From positions 1,293,501-1,357,500 of the forward strand of contig WAEK01000009.1 of the NCBI GenBank assembly GCA_011634665.1: a stretch of DNA of 64,000 nt, read 5' to 3'. Made by a program: the position numbers and the translations under genes. The notes beneath the pieces were generated by a model. That model did not search any database, was not told the origin of the DNA, and was given only the letters and a program-made list of their open reading frames with translations. The stretch is from Mortierella sp. BCC40632. Its lineage: Eukaryota > Mortierellomycota > Mortierellomycetes > Mortierellales > Mortierellaceae. Positions within the stretch are counted from its first letter, which is position 1. Each line of letters opens with the position of its first letter. Shown one piece after another: positions 9,564 through 20,617 of the stretch.

Positions 9564-11930
9564 TTACAAAAAAGGGACTTCAGACCTACTAACCTTGGCA
9601 TGGAGCAGGGGGCCAATGCCATTGAGGAGACCAAAGTCCAAAGGACTTGAGATGAGCTTGAATGACCCAAGCTCGTCAAGCTTGTAAAATGGTTCAGAAA
9701 CAAGTGCTATTCGGTAAACATTGAAGACGAGTCCCCGGCCGTGGATAAGGACGACCGAGCTTGGACATCCTTCATTATACAAACTGTCGACTTCTTTTCC
9801 CCATAATGACAAGTTTCTTGTAGTCCTCATCTATCGCATCTTGTGAAGCGGTTGAAGTCTTGAACTCGCCGATAACGAAGGCATGCCCTTCAAACGAGAT
9901 CTGAAAATATGGAACTCAATCGAGTCATCGAGGACTCTGCTCTTGTGTTTAAGCGAATCGCGAGTCTAAAAACGAATGATCATGAACTATAGGCAGTGAT
10001 AAGTTTTGGTACAGAATATCGGTGAGATGGGATGTGTGGTTTATTCAAGGGCTAGGGTCAGTATTTATACTGGCCCTGCTAAGCCAGCCAGGGGAGTAAA
10101 AATGGCCCTGTCTGCAGCTCTCGCTCCAGACGACCTATAAACGTCTCCTGTGGCTTTCTATTTAGGTTCTTATCTATCGACTTAGCCTAGAGAGATATTG
10201 TGATCTACAACAGACAGAATGGAGGCGAAATTTAAAATGGCGAGCAGCCAGTACATACCAGTGCATTGTTCAGCTAACCATGCCTGAAAAAGCAGGAACA
10301 ATCAAAGGTATGATAAGAGCCATGATGAAAGTATCCTCATTGGTACCATCTCGCACAAACCAGTTTGCTGATGACCACAGACTTCCTTCTTGCAAATGAC
10401 GGCGCGCTGCGTTGAATGCTACCGAGTCAGTAAGTTGTTGTTGTTCGACCCAGGCGAGAATGGTCTGGAAACTCTTGCAAGTGGCCATAGCTGAAAGCGT
10501 GTTAACAAATGCTTGCTCATCACTTCGCAGCAACCTAATTTCTGCCTCAGGATATAGCAACTATAGTTCACTTTCGGGTAACTCCTCACAGGCTATCTCT
10601 ATCGCAGCTTTGTCCACAATAAAATTGATGAGCCTTGAAATAACATAGAGTGACAAATGGTAAGCGGCTTCTTCGTTTTCGAACCAAAATGAAATGAAAA
10701 GAAAAAAAAATGGGAGAGAAGATAATGAAAAAGGGCACTTGCCCGAATTCCTGGACAGTCTCGACTGTAGCCTGTTGGATGCACTTGCGGTGATATCGCA
10801 TAACCTTGTCGCTAATGTCAATGTCACACTGGAGGAGGCGATCGGGCGGGACACACAGCAGATCACTGGAAATGCAGACAGACCCTGCAAAAGTGTATCT
10901 AAGAGTAGATGGTGGGATAACTCCTGTTATATCCGAATCCAGGGAGGCCTTTGAACCGACGGAAAAGGAGCCATCAAGAGGGTTAGAAGACAATGGGTGG
11001 TCGACCCATAAAATCTCGTAGTCCTTATCGCAGCTCTGACCGTCTTCATTATCCTTCCTCTTCCGTTTCTGTCCCAATTGCCGTAATATACTCTCGCCTT
11101 CCAATCCAAGGCACACGTCCTTGAGTTCTGAAAATCGCCTTTTGAGTCCTCGGTTAACCGCTTTCTGCTCTTCATCGGATAAATTCGTCATGCTCATGTA
11201 AACGAGTTGTTGGTGAAAAAGTTTCCATGCTTCCCTCGATGTGGTTAAAGTGTATTCGAGTATCAACTCTTCACAAAACATCTTGACATTGGTCCAATCA
11301 GAAGGAGGATGGCGCTTGAAGTACATAGCAACTCCATCTAGCAACTTTTGAAGAGCAATGAATGCAAGCTAAAAAAGGAATGAGCGACAGAGTAGCAGAC
11401 GATACTCCTTTGTGTCAAATAGTAAAGCAAAATATACAACATACGTCAGAGGATAGATCATTTTGGCCATCGTACGTCTCTTCATCTTCGCTCCTTTCAT
11501 TTTCGTCTTCAGTCTGGTTCTTGCTCGCGTGTGCCTCTTGAGGTCGAGGCTATGAAAAGTCAAATAACACCGAGATATGCTATAAGATAAACATTTACTG
11601 CTAGGGTAGCCAAACAATTGTTAGGCAGCAGAGTACATACCGAACTGGAAGCGATAGAATCTAAGAGCTCGCCAGTAACTTTTGCCTGAGCTTTGACTTG
11701 CTTCCTTTGGGTAAGGAGGCGCTGACGGAGCGCATTGGCCAGTTCCTGTCCATGGACACCTTGATACCAGCCAAGCAGCTTGCAGAAAGAAGCAGAGTGC
11801 CTTCACTTGCGCTTCCCAACAGAGGTCTACAAATGTGACTGTCAAAGACGGCCACGCGTCAGACTTTGGTGACACATGGATTTTGGCATTGCACTGTCTT
11901 CCATGATCCTTCTAGCGTATCTTCCCCCCT
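9564..11930 (-). pseudogene. decayed multi-exon gene with a GE-x-K segment
   Basis: Coding-like segments on the minus strand, in order: about 11925-11645 (includes SDAWPSLTVTFVDLCWEAQ and a Gln/Lys-rich helix), 11550-11446 (acidic, SEDEETYDGQNDLSSD), 11369-10750 (KRKRKDNEDG nuclear-signal-like stretch), 10632-10275 and about 9980-9588 (FVIGEFKTS then DEDYKKL). Good GT-AG junctions separate several of them. Breaks: a frame change near 11800, an in-frame TAG at 10561-10563 between two well-formed coding stretches, and a one-base shift in the T-run (plus strand) at 9795-9798. A 206-bp repeat (10012-10217) lies between the last two segments and may have inserted there. The G-E-x-K element resembles the core of PD-(D/E)XK-type nuclease folds, but that is weak. 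Family not recognised with certainty. Confidence 0.55.
10012..10217 (-). repeat. 206-bp dispersed repeat, copy A
   Basis: Read on the minus strand this matches 21711-21915 on the plus strand at roughly 85-90 percent by eye, ending sharply on both sides. It contains a TATA-centred near-palindrome (GGGCCAGTATAAATACTGAC here; both 10-nt arms match exactly in the other copy), then CCCTAGCCCTTGAATAAAC and CATCTCACCG. It carries no open frame of note. Confidence 0.8.
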
Positions 11931-12923
11931 ACCCACCTAGGTAGGTACTGTCTCAATTGTGTCATTGAGCATTGAGATATTCCTTGTGGTGTCTTTTTTA
12001 CTTTTCTTTTCTCTTGACATCCATCTGAGTGGAGATGCTGCCTCGCCTGCAGCCTTGTCTCTAGTCTCCAGTCATTGGTAATGAGACGATCCTCGCGATG
12101 TCAGACGCCACATCTGAGTAGAGATGCTGCCTCGATTGCAGCCTTGTCTCTCTCTAGGACCAAGTGCCATTGGGCTTTGGAGTAATCCGTGTGGCATCTT
12201 TTTTATTTTACTTTTCCTTTGCTTACCACTATTTTTTCTTCCGAAATCGAGTCAAGCATTTGTTTGACTAAGATATTCGCTGTCGCTGTTCATCATTTAT
12301 GGGACCAACATCACTAAAAAGCCATCACTCAAAGTCAATAAACACCACCCGTTGCTCGCAAATGTAAAGACGCTTCCAACAGCCCTTTGACAGGCAGCAC
12401 TCTTCAAGCCTATACCAGAGAGCATTTATGGATATCTTCATATTCATGTTGTTTTGTTGAAACAGCGTCTGGAGACAATGATGCGTCTAGATGCTACTCG
12501 GACCTATCCATTATTCCCTCTTCTTTGGAGCTCAAGCCAGCGTGGAAACCAAAAGGATAGCGGGCGCAGTGGAGTAAAAGATGAGTTTGTCGCACGTGTT
12601 GGCTGTATCGACATTCAACTCTTGGCTTTTTATATTTTTTATTGCAGTCCTTGACAGGAAGGGCGGAATTCGCAGGATCCGGGAAATTGCAGGATCAGGG
12701 ACACCACCAACTATCATGCCACGAAAGCACGGCTGCAGCAACAAACCAGTCAACGAATTTAGTAGATTTTGCCAGATTTTTCTTTTTTGCTCGGCCCTTA
12801 CTCTGTTTGCTCCGCTTCACCCAAATAAAGTAGCTATTTGGTAGCCATGTCTTTTTCAGAGCATGGGTGGACGCACGCCAACCAGAACCTCAAACGATTC
12901 TTTATAGCAAAAACCTCTTTTTG
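11931..12923. other. intergenic, with a degenerate direct repeat
   Basis: A stretch of about 40 bp (CATCTGAGTGGAGATGCTGC and onward) at about 12021 recurs at about 12109 with few changes. A related T-rich block (GGTGTCTTTTTTACTTTTC and variant) occurs near 11990 and 12193. No coding region is supported; open frames at 12454-12844 overlap in several frames and lack any signature. Confidence 0.45.
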
Positions 12924-12999
12924 GCCCGTGTGGCCGAGTGGGATTGACAGCTCCACACATCCAACCCGTCCCGGTTTCGTCTCCGGGGAGTGCGAATAA
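12924..12999 (+). other. tRNA-like sequence with A-box and B-box
   Basis: TGGCCGAGTGGG (12931-12942) fits a Pol III A-box and GGTTTCGTCTCC (12973-12984) is close to a B-box, at tRNA-like spacing. The ends do not pair into an acceptor stem (GCCCGTG against GAGTGCG), so it is not a functional tRNA. It is likely a tRNA relic or the tRNA-derived head of a retroposon. Confidence 0.4.
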
Positions 13000-13370
13000 T
13001 TACGATCAATACTACCTATTATTTACAAAAAGAGTTATTTTCCGTATTAAAATTCACACTCAGGCCTGGGATGCTCTACGAGCAGAAAAGATCCACTCAA
13101 AAACACGAACCTCTCCTGGAAAAAGGGGGTAAAAACCATCCGACCCGCAAGGGACAGGACATCCAGGGCCTCCGAAAGGAGGTGGTTAGTCGCTATGTGG
13201 GAAGCGGCGAGACAGCTCAAGTAACGGGAAGGCCCTTCGGGCTGGGCCGTCGCGCTCTGTTTACAGAGTGGCGCGAGAGATGAGAGCGGCTGTCGGTGAA
13301 AGGTATGGGCAACCTAGTAGCTTAAGGTTTCACCGGCGTGACAGGGAGGCGGATACCTACATGGTTCCGT

Positions 13371-15837
13371 CTCCCTTAACGTCGCCTTATGAATTTTACA
13401 AAACGTTTAAATCATCACTTGCCCCCATCCTCGCCGAGATGTTCAACGCGATTGGCGACGACCAGAACGTCCTTCCCCCTTCCCACCACCAATCCATCAC
13501 CACCTTAATTTTCAAGAAAGGTGACCCAGAGGAGATGAAAAACTACCGCCCGATCAGCCTTTTGCAGACTGACTACAAGATCCTGACAAAGATTCTGGCC
13601 ACCAGGATCAGTGCTCGGGCTCACAAGATCATCGGCAAATGGCAATCAGGTTTCATGCCGGGCCGCATGGCGCATGACAACGTGATGCAACTCGAGCTAG
13701 TCATGGCACAGGTCTACAAAGGTAATCACGGCGACGCTGTCCTCCTCTCTCTTGACCAAGAGAAGGCTTACGACCGCGTCGAGTGGGACTACCTTCATCG
13801 TGTACTGGAGCACTTTGGCTTCGGTCCTCGTATCCGACGCTGGATCAAACACTCTACAACAACCTAGAGGCCAGAATTCTCTTCAACGGCACCCAAACCC
13901 CTCCCTACGAGATTAAAAGAGGCCTACGCCAGGGGATCCCCTTGCGCCAATCCTCTTCAACCTCGTACTGGAGCCTTTCCTCCTGTACTACAACAGGCAC
14001 GCTACTGGTATCGTCCTCTCCAACACCCGTTTTACCCACGCGGCATATGCAGACGATACTATCCTTGCCGTCGCCGAGGGCGATGAGGAGGCAGCACAAA
14101 GGGCCATCCAGCTACACGAGAGGGCCTCGGGAGCAAAGATCAACGTTGAGAAGACTGCGGTCATCCCCCTCACCCCCACCAGCACCAACTCAATTCCCCT
14201 CCCCGGCTTCAGCATCAAAGAATATGGAGAGCCTTTCACCCACCTCGGTATCACTCTCCGCGTAGGCGGCCGTGACATGGCACAGATCGAAGACAACATA
14301 GTGAACTCGGTGAAAAAGTCCATTAATGCACTTCGTACACGCTCTCTCTCCCTTCAAGGGAGGGTACATGTTGCAAACGCCTACATCTACTCCAAAGTGT
14401 GGTATGGAGCAGCCTTCTACCAGTTCTCGCCTACTTTTTCAAGAAGATCAACTCCTTGACGTCAGACCTCCTGTGGAACGGACACAAACCTTCGGTCAGC
14501 AGAGACTGGCTCAGACGACCCAAGGATAAAGGTGGATTTGGTTTGATGGACGTCGAGCTCCAATGCTCGGCGCTCAAAGCCAAATGGCTCGCACGATGGC
14601 GCACGGCCTCCCCAGTGGGGTGACCTCTTCACTGCAGTTGCACAAGAGACGTACGCCCTCCCTCCGCCCCACCGACGCGATTGCCCTCCTCACCCACCCC
14701 TCCGAAGCACAAACTCGCTCACCCCACTCCCGCAGACACTACCGCCTCACAGTGGTTCCAGACGCGATGTGGGCCTTCGCCAGACTCCACCCCCACCCCA
14801 ACACAGACCCCGACGTTAGAGGGGAGACCGTCTTCGCAGGAGAGGTCGACATTGAAGGGTTTTCAGTCCGCGCTGCCCGTCAATACCTGGAGAGCAGAAA
14901 GCAGAACACTCGTCAGGAAAATTTCGACCAAGGCAAAGACCCATACGCCCCAGTCTATGGTAGGCTGCGGCTCAAGTCTCCTACACAAAACAACGAGCCC
15001 TACCCTGACAAGTGGTGGGACACGGTCTTCAAGCGCACACACCACCCCCTCAGGACACCAAAAGAGAGGTCTTTTCTTTTCAACCTCGCTCACCATGCAA
15101 TCACCACCGACAAGGCCAGAGCCAAGTGGAAGGAAGACGTCAATGGCAAGTGCAAGCGCTGCCTCATTGACTACCCAGATCAGGAGCCTCAAATAGAGGA
15201 CCTTCGACACGCCTTCGCCAACTGTGGAGCAGTCTGGGCCCTCTGGAAGGCCGCCCGTTCCTGGATCACCACCCTCGTCCCTGGCATGGTCGTCAGCAGT
15301 CTGCCTGACAACTGCATGCTGGGATGGCCAGAAATTGAGAAACTGCCCCCCCCTATCGCAGTACACATCCACTCGTTGGTCCTGTACAGCATTTGGAGGA
15401 CTTTTTGTTGCCATCCACAAGCTACTCCCGGGACAACCCCGAGAGATGGCACAGCGGACGACCTCCTCTGGCTCACCGTCAACAGCCTCAAGCTCCGTGC
15501 ACACACAGCACTCCAACAAGCTCTCCTCAAGGACAACAAACAGCAAGCAACGAACCCAAACCCAGCAGCAACTTCAGATGCCAATTACAAGCGAATGCAC
15601 AAGACTTGGAATCACCCTCCGTATATTGTGGTGTCCAAAGAGGAGGTGACATTTGGTTGGATGTGGCCCACCCCTGGCTATGGTCCCTTTTTAGACATGC
15701 CAGGGGAGTACACTCCTCCAGCTTCGCGCGCAAGACCGAAGCCGCCTGACATCAGGCGAGCAAACGTCGCTGACGTTGACCTGCTTGATTGGGAGCCGCT
15801 CTCGCAGCTCCTGGACCCCTCGGACCCTTTGCCCTAG
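13371..15837 (+). pseudogene. LINE reverse transcriptase ORF, frame-broken
   Basis: Recognisable blocks: NYRPISLLQTDYKILTKILATR, QSGFMPGR, LDQEKAYDRV (catalytic Asp region), GLRQG, then AYADDT with the catalytic Asp pair at about 14050, GGFGLMD and a zf-RVT-like C-terminal module (CKRC then HAFANC, about 15150-15230). At least four single-base changes break the frame: A-run 13847-13849, G-run 13932-13935, T-run 14435-14439 and C-run 14610-14613. Each looks one base short. The final piece (14563-15837) stays open to a stop after DPSDPLP. The clade resembles L1/Tad-type elements by motif; not tested. Role: target-primed reverse transcription of element RNA. Confidence 0.8.
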
Positions 15838-16100
15838 TTGTAGATCCTGCCTTTTTGACTTGCCCCCCCTCTGCGGGTGCTCTTTGTACCTGGTCTTTTT
15901 CCCTTTCTCTGCATTTGTATTTCTAGTAGCTATATCGTTTCTGGGTCACCCTCCACCTTTTCCTTCTTCTCTCTACTCTTCTGTTGTAGGATAGTGTAGT
16001 TTTTGTGAACTAGCTGGCCACGTCCGCAGACCGTGGTATGAGTGCGCGCCGACGAATAAAACCCCTAACGGGGCCCATAAAAAAAAAAAAAAAAAAAAAA
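13371..16100 (+). mobile_element. 5'-truncated LINE (non-LTR retrotransposon) with poly(A) tail
   Basis: Starts inside the reverse-transcriptase domain (PYEFYKTF) with no endonuclease domain upstream, and runs through a reverse transcriptase, a C-terminal Cys/His module and a 240-bp 3' untranslated region. It ends CCTAACGGGGCCCAT plus a 22-nt A run (16079-16100). The short G/C hairpin CCCCTAACGGGG just before the tail may be the 3' recognition structure. The 5' boundary is approximate. No target duplication could be found for this copy. Confidence 0.75.
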
Positions 16101-16120
16101 TCTGTTTCTGATAAAAATGG

Positions 16121-16460
16121 TTTTTTTTTTTTGGATGAGGAGGTTATGTGGCGTCTTTCCATGCCCTGCAAAGGACATGGCCTCCACTCCCTCTTTTTAA
16201 AGGAAAACTATCTAAACATAAAGGAGAAATGGGGGGGGCGACCCAGAAACGATAGAAGTCTTAACAGAAACAGATTGTTATATAAATTATATTAAAAAGA
16301 AACGATATAGGTGGAGATAAAAATACAAAGCAGATGAGAGAAATCAAGACAGGGCACAAAGGTGAGCTATCAGGAGGGCAGTTCTACAGCTAGGGCAGGG
16401 GATCCGAGGGGTCCGAGAGTGGCAAAAGCGGCTCCCAATTAGTCAAGTCGTGGCACAGCT
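16121..16460 (-). mobile_element. inverted 3' fragment of a related LINE
   Basis: Read on the minus strand, 16453-16380 resembles the end of the LINE ORF (AATTGGGAGCCGCT, then CTCGGACCCCTCGGA, then a stop), and about 16260-16235 matches its 3' untranslated region (TATCGTTTCTGGGTC). It ends in a 12-nt A tail, seen as T at 16121-16132. Tail-to-tail with the larger LINE, only 20 bp apart, and directly abutting the MULE target duplication at 16461. Confidence 0.65.
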
Positions 16461-16470
16461 CTCTTTGTCC
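16461..16470. repeat. MULE target-site duplication, left
   Basis: CTCTTTGTCC, identical to 24040-24049 and immediately outside the left terminal inverted repeat. Confidence 0.9.
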
Positions 16471-16631
16471 GGACAAAGCTAAACTTCGGGACTCCCGAAC
16501 GTTAGTTATCGTTCGGGACTGTCATTTTGCCACTTAAAATTCGGGACCCACAACCTCTTAAAATTCGGGATTGCGGTCGCTTAAAATTCGGGCTGCCACG
16601 TCATAAAATTCGGGATTGTAAACTTCGGGAG
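16471..16631 (+). repeat. MULE left terminal inverted repeat with subterminal motif
   Basis: Matches the reverse complement of 23868-24039. The outer 125 bp differ by about three positions (C/T near the tip, one T-run length change, T/C in the hairpin loop). It contains an internal hairpin TCCCGAACGTTAGTTATCGT followed by TCGGGA, and four spaced copies of AAAATTCGGG, each with the same orientation. Such repeated subterminal motifs commonly serve as transposase binding sites; that role is inferred. Confidence 0.9.
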
Positions 16632-16926
16632 CAATTTACATCTTTCGTGTCTACGTGTTCTTGCTTTCGTTATTTTTTTTTTTACGCGGGTTTCCTGCGA
16701 TGCTCTGGCTGTCAGTGCGATGTTGTGCACTCCCAGGGTGATAGTGCAGGTCCCAGGTAACGATTATGGGCTCTCAAACAAAAAAAAGTAACGGACAAAA
16801 CAAACAAACAAAAAACAAATAAATAAATAAATAAAAAAAAAAAAGATCATCAATCTTTTTGACCTACCACAACCACCCGCCCTGTCACATCCACCCGCCT
16901 AGCCACAACCACTTCCAAGAAAAAAG

Positions 16927-18556
16927 ATGACCGCTATCGAGATCAACGAGTCTGCCCCTGTTAGGGCTTATGACTACCAGAAGCTGTATGGCATGTCAGC
17001 AAAGATCTTCTATTCCAAGAAGTGGGCTCCTGGTCGACAGTCGTTCCAAGTGGCTCTGCTTGATTCAACCACTGTCGATCCTGCCGACGTTATGACAGAC
17101 ACGGCGATAAAGGATGCACCCACCATCCCGGACAACCTCGCAGTCAACAAGGCCTACATGCTACTCGGGGAAACGCAGAACAGAGCGCACCTCAAGTTCG
17201 CTTGCTTTGGTACTGTCGATGTCGCTGGGCTTGCAGCGTTACAACGCGCCAATCATGCTCTGGACACCATCGAAGAAATGCAAGCCCTGATTGCTTGGCT
17301 CAAGAACAACCAAGAGAACCCTAGAACTGGCAAATTTTGTCGTCAGCTTTTGGAATTAATCCCCAAAAAAAAAAACCCAATGTCGTTCAGGTTCACTTCG
17401 TTTTACAAGCATTCCAAGAGCCTCACGATGCACCAAGTTTCATTTTTCCGCCCAGGTGTGTGGCTCGGAGACGAGCAGATCGATACCATCCTCCACACCC
17501 TGGAAAAAAGCACGAGGGTACAAGCAAGTCCAAGTTCCTCATTCTGCCGCTAGAACTAGTACGAGCCCATGTCGACGCTATTGAGTGCAAGAGATCTGTA
17601 ACCGTTGCCTGGGAAGAAGATCGCCGCAAGGTTATGCTCGACTTGCAAGACTATGCGGATGCCAACCCGGGCTGTAGTGCCAAGGCGTTCACAGTTCTAA
17701 ACACTGTTAACCATTGGGCCGTTTTCGGTTTTGACCTTGCGCTCAAGAGACTTCTTTTCGGTGATTCATTGGACCGTGGACGCCTCCGCCGTGCGCGCCC
17801 AAGCTGGCTCGATGCTGCAAGACACTTGCTTCAATCCTGCTGCATTGGAGATCGACGCATCCGCTCCGAAGAGTGGAATTTTGAACCGGTTAGATTCCCA
17901 GTCTCGCAACAAACCGATAGCAGCTCTTGCGGCATTATAGCGCTTAATGCTATTGAGCACTACGTGCAACCGTCAGTAGAGCGATGGACACAAAAGCGAA
18001 GCGACTTCCATCGACTGAAGTACTTAATGTACGCAACATCAGTCTACCGCCCAGTAAGTTTTTTGCTAGCAACCATTCACAAATTCATCCCCCTATGTCT
18101 GCAAAATAATAATAAAAAAAAAAAAAAAGTCTCCATACGCCAGATGCTGACACAAAATGGATTCTGTAGGCTACTTTCATCAAAAGTACCCCCCAGGGAA
18201 AAGTCACGCCCAAGAATAAGGACTCGGTCACCGAGGAGTCTCATGAAAAAGAAGAACTTGTCGAGAAGAGCAAAGTTAAAGGGGAAAAAATTAAACACTG
18301 GAGAAGAGGCCGCCGAAGAAGAACGCCAAGAGGTGCGTGAGGATGAACTCAGCACTTCCGAAAAGTCGCTTGAAAAGGAGGAAAGAATAGCCAAGAGTGA
18401 TAAAGCAAGCGCTGTAGAGGAGACCATCGAAGAGGAACGTCAAGAGACGAATGACGATCGATCAAATCTGACTCGGAGTATTCCGAGTCAGAACATGGCA
18501 ACACAGAGACGCATGATACTCTCGCGAAGGTAGGTTTTTTTTTTTTTTTCGCGTTT

Positions 18557-18596
<40 letters not shown>

Positions 18597-20567
18597 AGAA
18601 AGCTCAGGGCCAATGATCGACAGGACAACAGAGCATGTTAGTCTTAGTTCAAAGCTTCTTACCTTCAACTGATCTCTTCCACAAAATAGGACGGAATAAA
18701 TGGTGACGAGGAGTATCCGTGGATAAACGATCAGTTCGTTGACATTGACCATGCTCTTAAAGTCATTGGTGAATGGGCACTCAAGCGAGGCAACATACTT
18801 CGCGCAAAGGGAGCTCTAAGAGGTCTTTAAATTACAGTATGTCGACTTCTGGTACTCGCTGCAGGGTGTGTGGATCAATTGCCGTGGACTAATGCAACCT
18901 CTTGCTCCCTTCTCTCCAGGGCAACTTGAATGTTCTAGGGCAGGGAAATGTGCTCCTGCGAAGGCTATCGACCCCAGAAAGCGACGCGACAGAGGATCCG
19001 AACGATGTGGTTGCAAGTTTATGATCCAGCTGGTTCACGAAGGCTCGTTCACAGGGCCACTCTCTGTTGACAAGGTCAGGACTCACCCTGACGCCAGGCC
19101 AGAGGATGATGGCCATTGCCATCCTTCGGATCGACAAGCAAACGATCACAGCCGACAGGCACGGGCACTGAACGATGACCACAAAGATGAGATTCGGCGA
19201 AATGCAACTAACAAAGCAGGCATGGCTGCAACCATGAATGCTCTCAAAAGAACTTTTCCTGACAAAGTTTTCGATCGCAAAAAGGGTTCAATACGTGTAC
19301 AGAAATGCTTGTGATGAGATATTGGATCAGGTTCGAACTCAAGCTGGGCTCAACGAGGCTCAAGCCGTCCTTGAACTGTTACTCGCAAAGCGGCGGCAAG
19401 ATGGTGCGTGGTATGTCGCATGGGATCATGATAACGAGAACCGACTAACCCGGCTCTTCTGGATGAGTCCTTCACAGAGACTATTGTACCGAAGGTATGT
19501 GTTAGCAGTGTATCAGTACCGGGTTCTCATCGAACATTCGACACCGTGCTAGAGCCATGTAAAAATTTTCGAATCGAATATTCGACGAGAAACAATTATT
19601 TCAGTACCAATAGAGCATTTTACATTTTGCAAAGACGGAATCTAATACGTTCATAATTCATCACACATACACACACTCAAGATACTACGATGTTGTTTGG
19701 AATGACAGCACCTTCAATTCAAACCGGTTCGGGTTCTACCTTAACGCTACCGTCGTCGTTGACTGTGATGGCAAAACCCGCCTAACAGCTGTTGCTTTAA
19801 TCCAGCAAGAAACGACTGAGAGCTATACTTGGATCCTCGAACACCTCATTATTGCAGGCAATAACCAACGCCCAACGGTTATCATGGTCGACGAAGCTAG
19901 AGCTATGGAAGCCGCCATTTTGTCAGAGTTGCCCGATACTACTCTCATCAATTGCCTCTGGCATATTGAAGAGAATCTCAAGAAACATTGTCCAAGGGCT
20001 CGGCGACCAGAAGTGATGAAGATGTTCGGGAGAGCGCTAGCAAGTATTACTCCTGACGAGTTTCAAGGTGCATGGGACCTTTTGAAGAACCTGGCTGGAA
20101 GCAGTGGCCAACTTAAGGATCACCTCAAGAGGCTTCTCGAGAGACGCAAGAACTGGGCACGCGCTTTTGTGGGTTACCACTTTACAGCCGGCGCCAAGAC
20201 TACACAGAGGGGTGGAGAAGATGCACGACCTCGTGAAAAAGACCTTGATACTAGATCCTCATTAGACCAGTGTCTTGCTGCGGCTGTCGAACGTGAACAC
20301 AGTGAGTTCCTCAGGCGTGAGACGCTCCTGTACAAAAGGAGTATTATCCCAAGGCTACACTCCAAACACGCTGCTGAAGAATTTAAGGCAGTAGTTGATG
20401 AGAACTTTGAGTTCCTCGGAGATTTTGCCTGCTTCTCAATGATGGACGAGATCGCACTGTCCTACTTCTATGATGCGCGAGTTACTGATCTTGAAAGTCT
20501 TGAGGTAACGATTGGACATTTAATCTCAAAATCAAAAATGAGTACCATTCTGGAGTCTAAAAAGTCT

Positions 20568-20617
<50 letters not shown>

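Noticed and set aside
14863..15584. Minus-strand open frames of 131 and 227 codons
   Set aside because: Antisense shadows of the GC-rich LINE reverse-transcriptase ORF.
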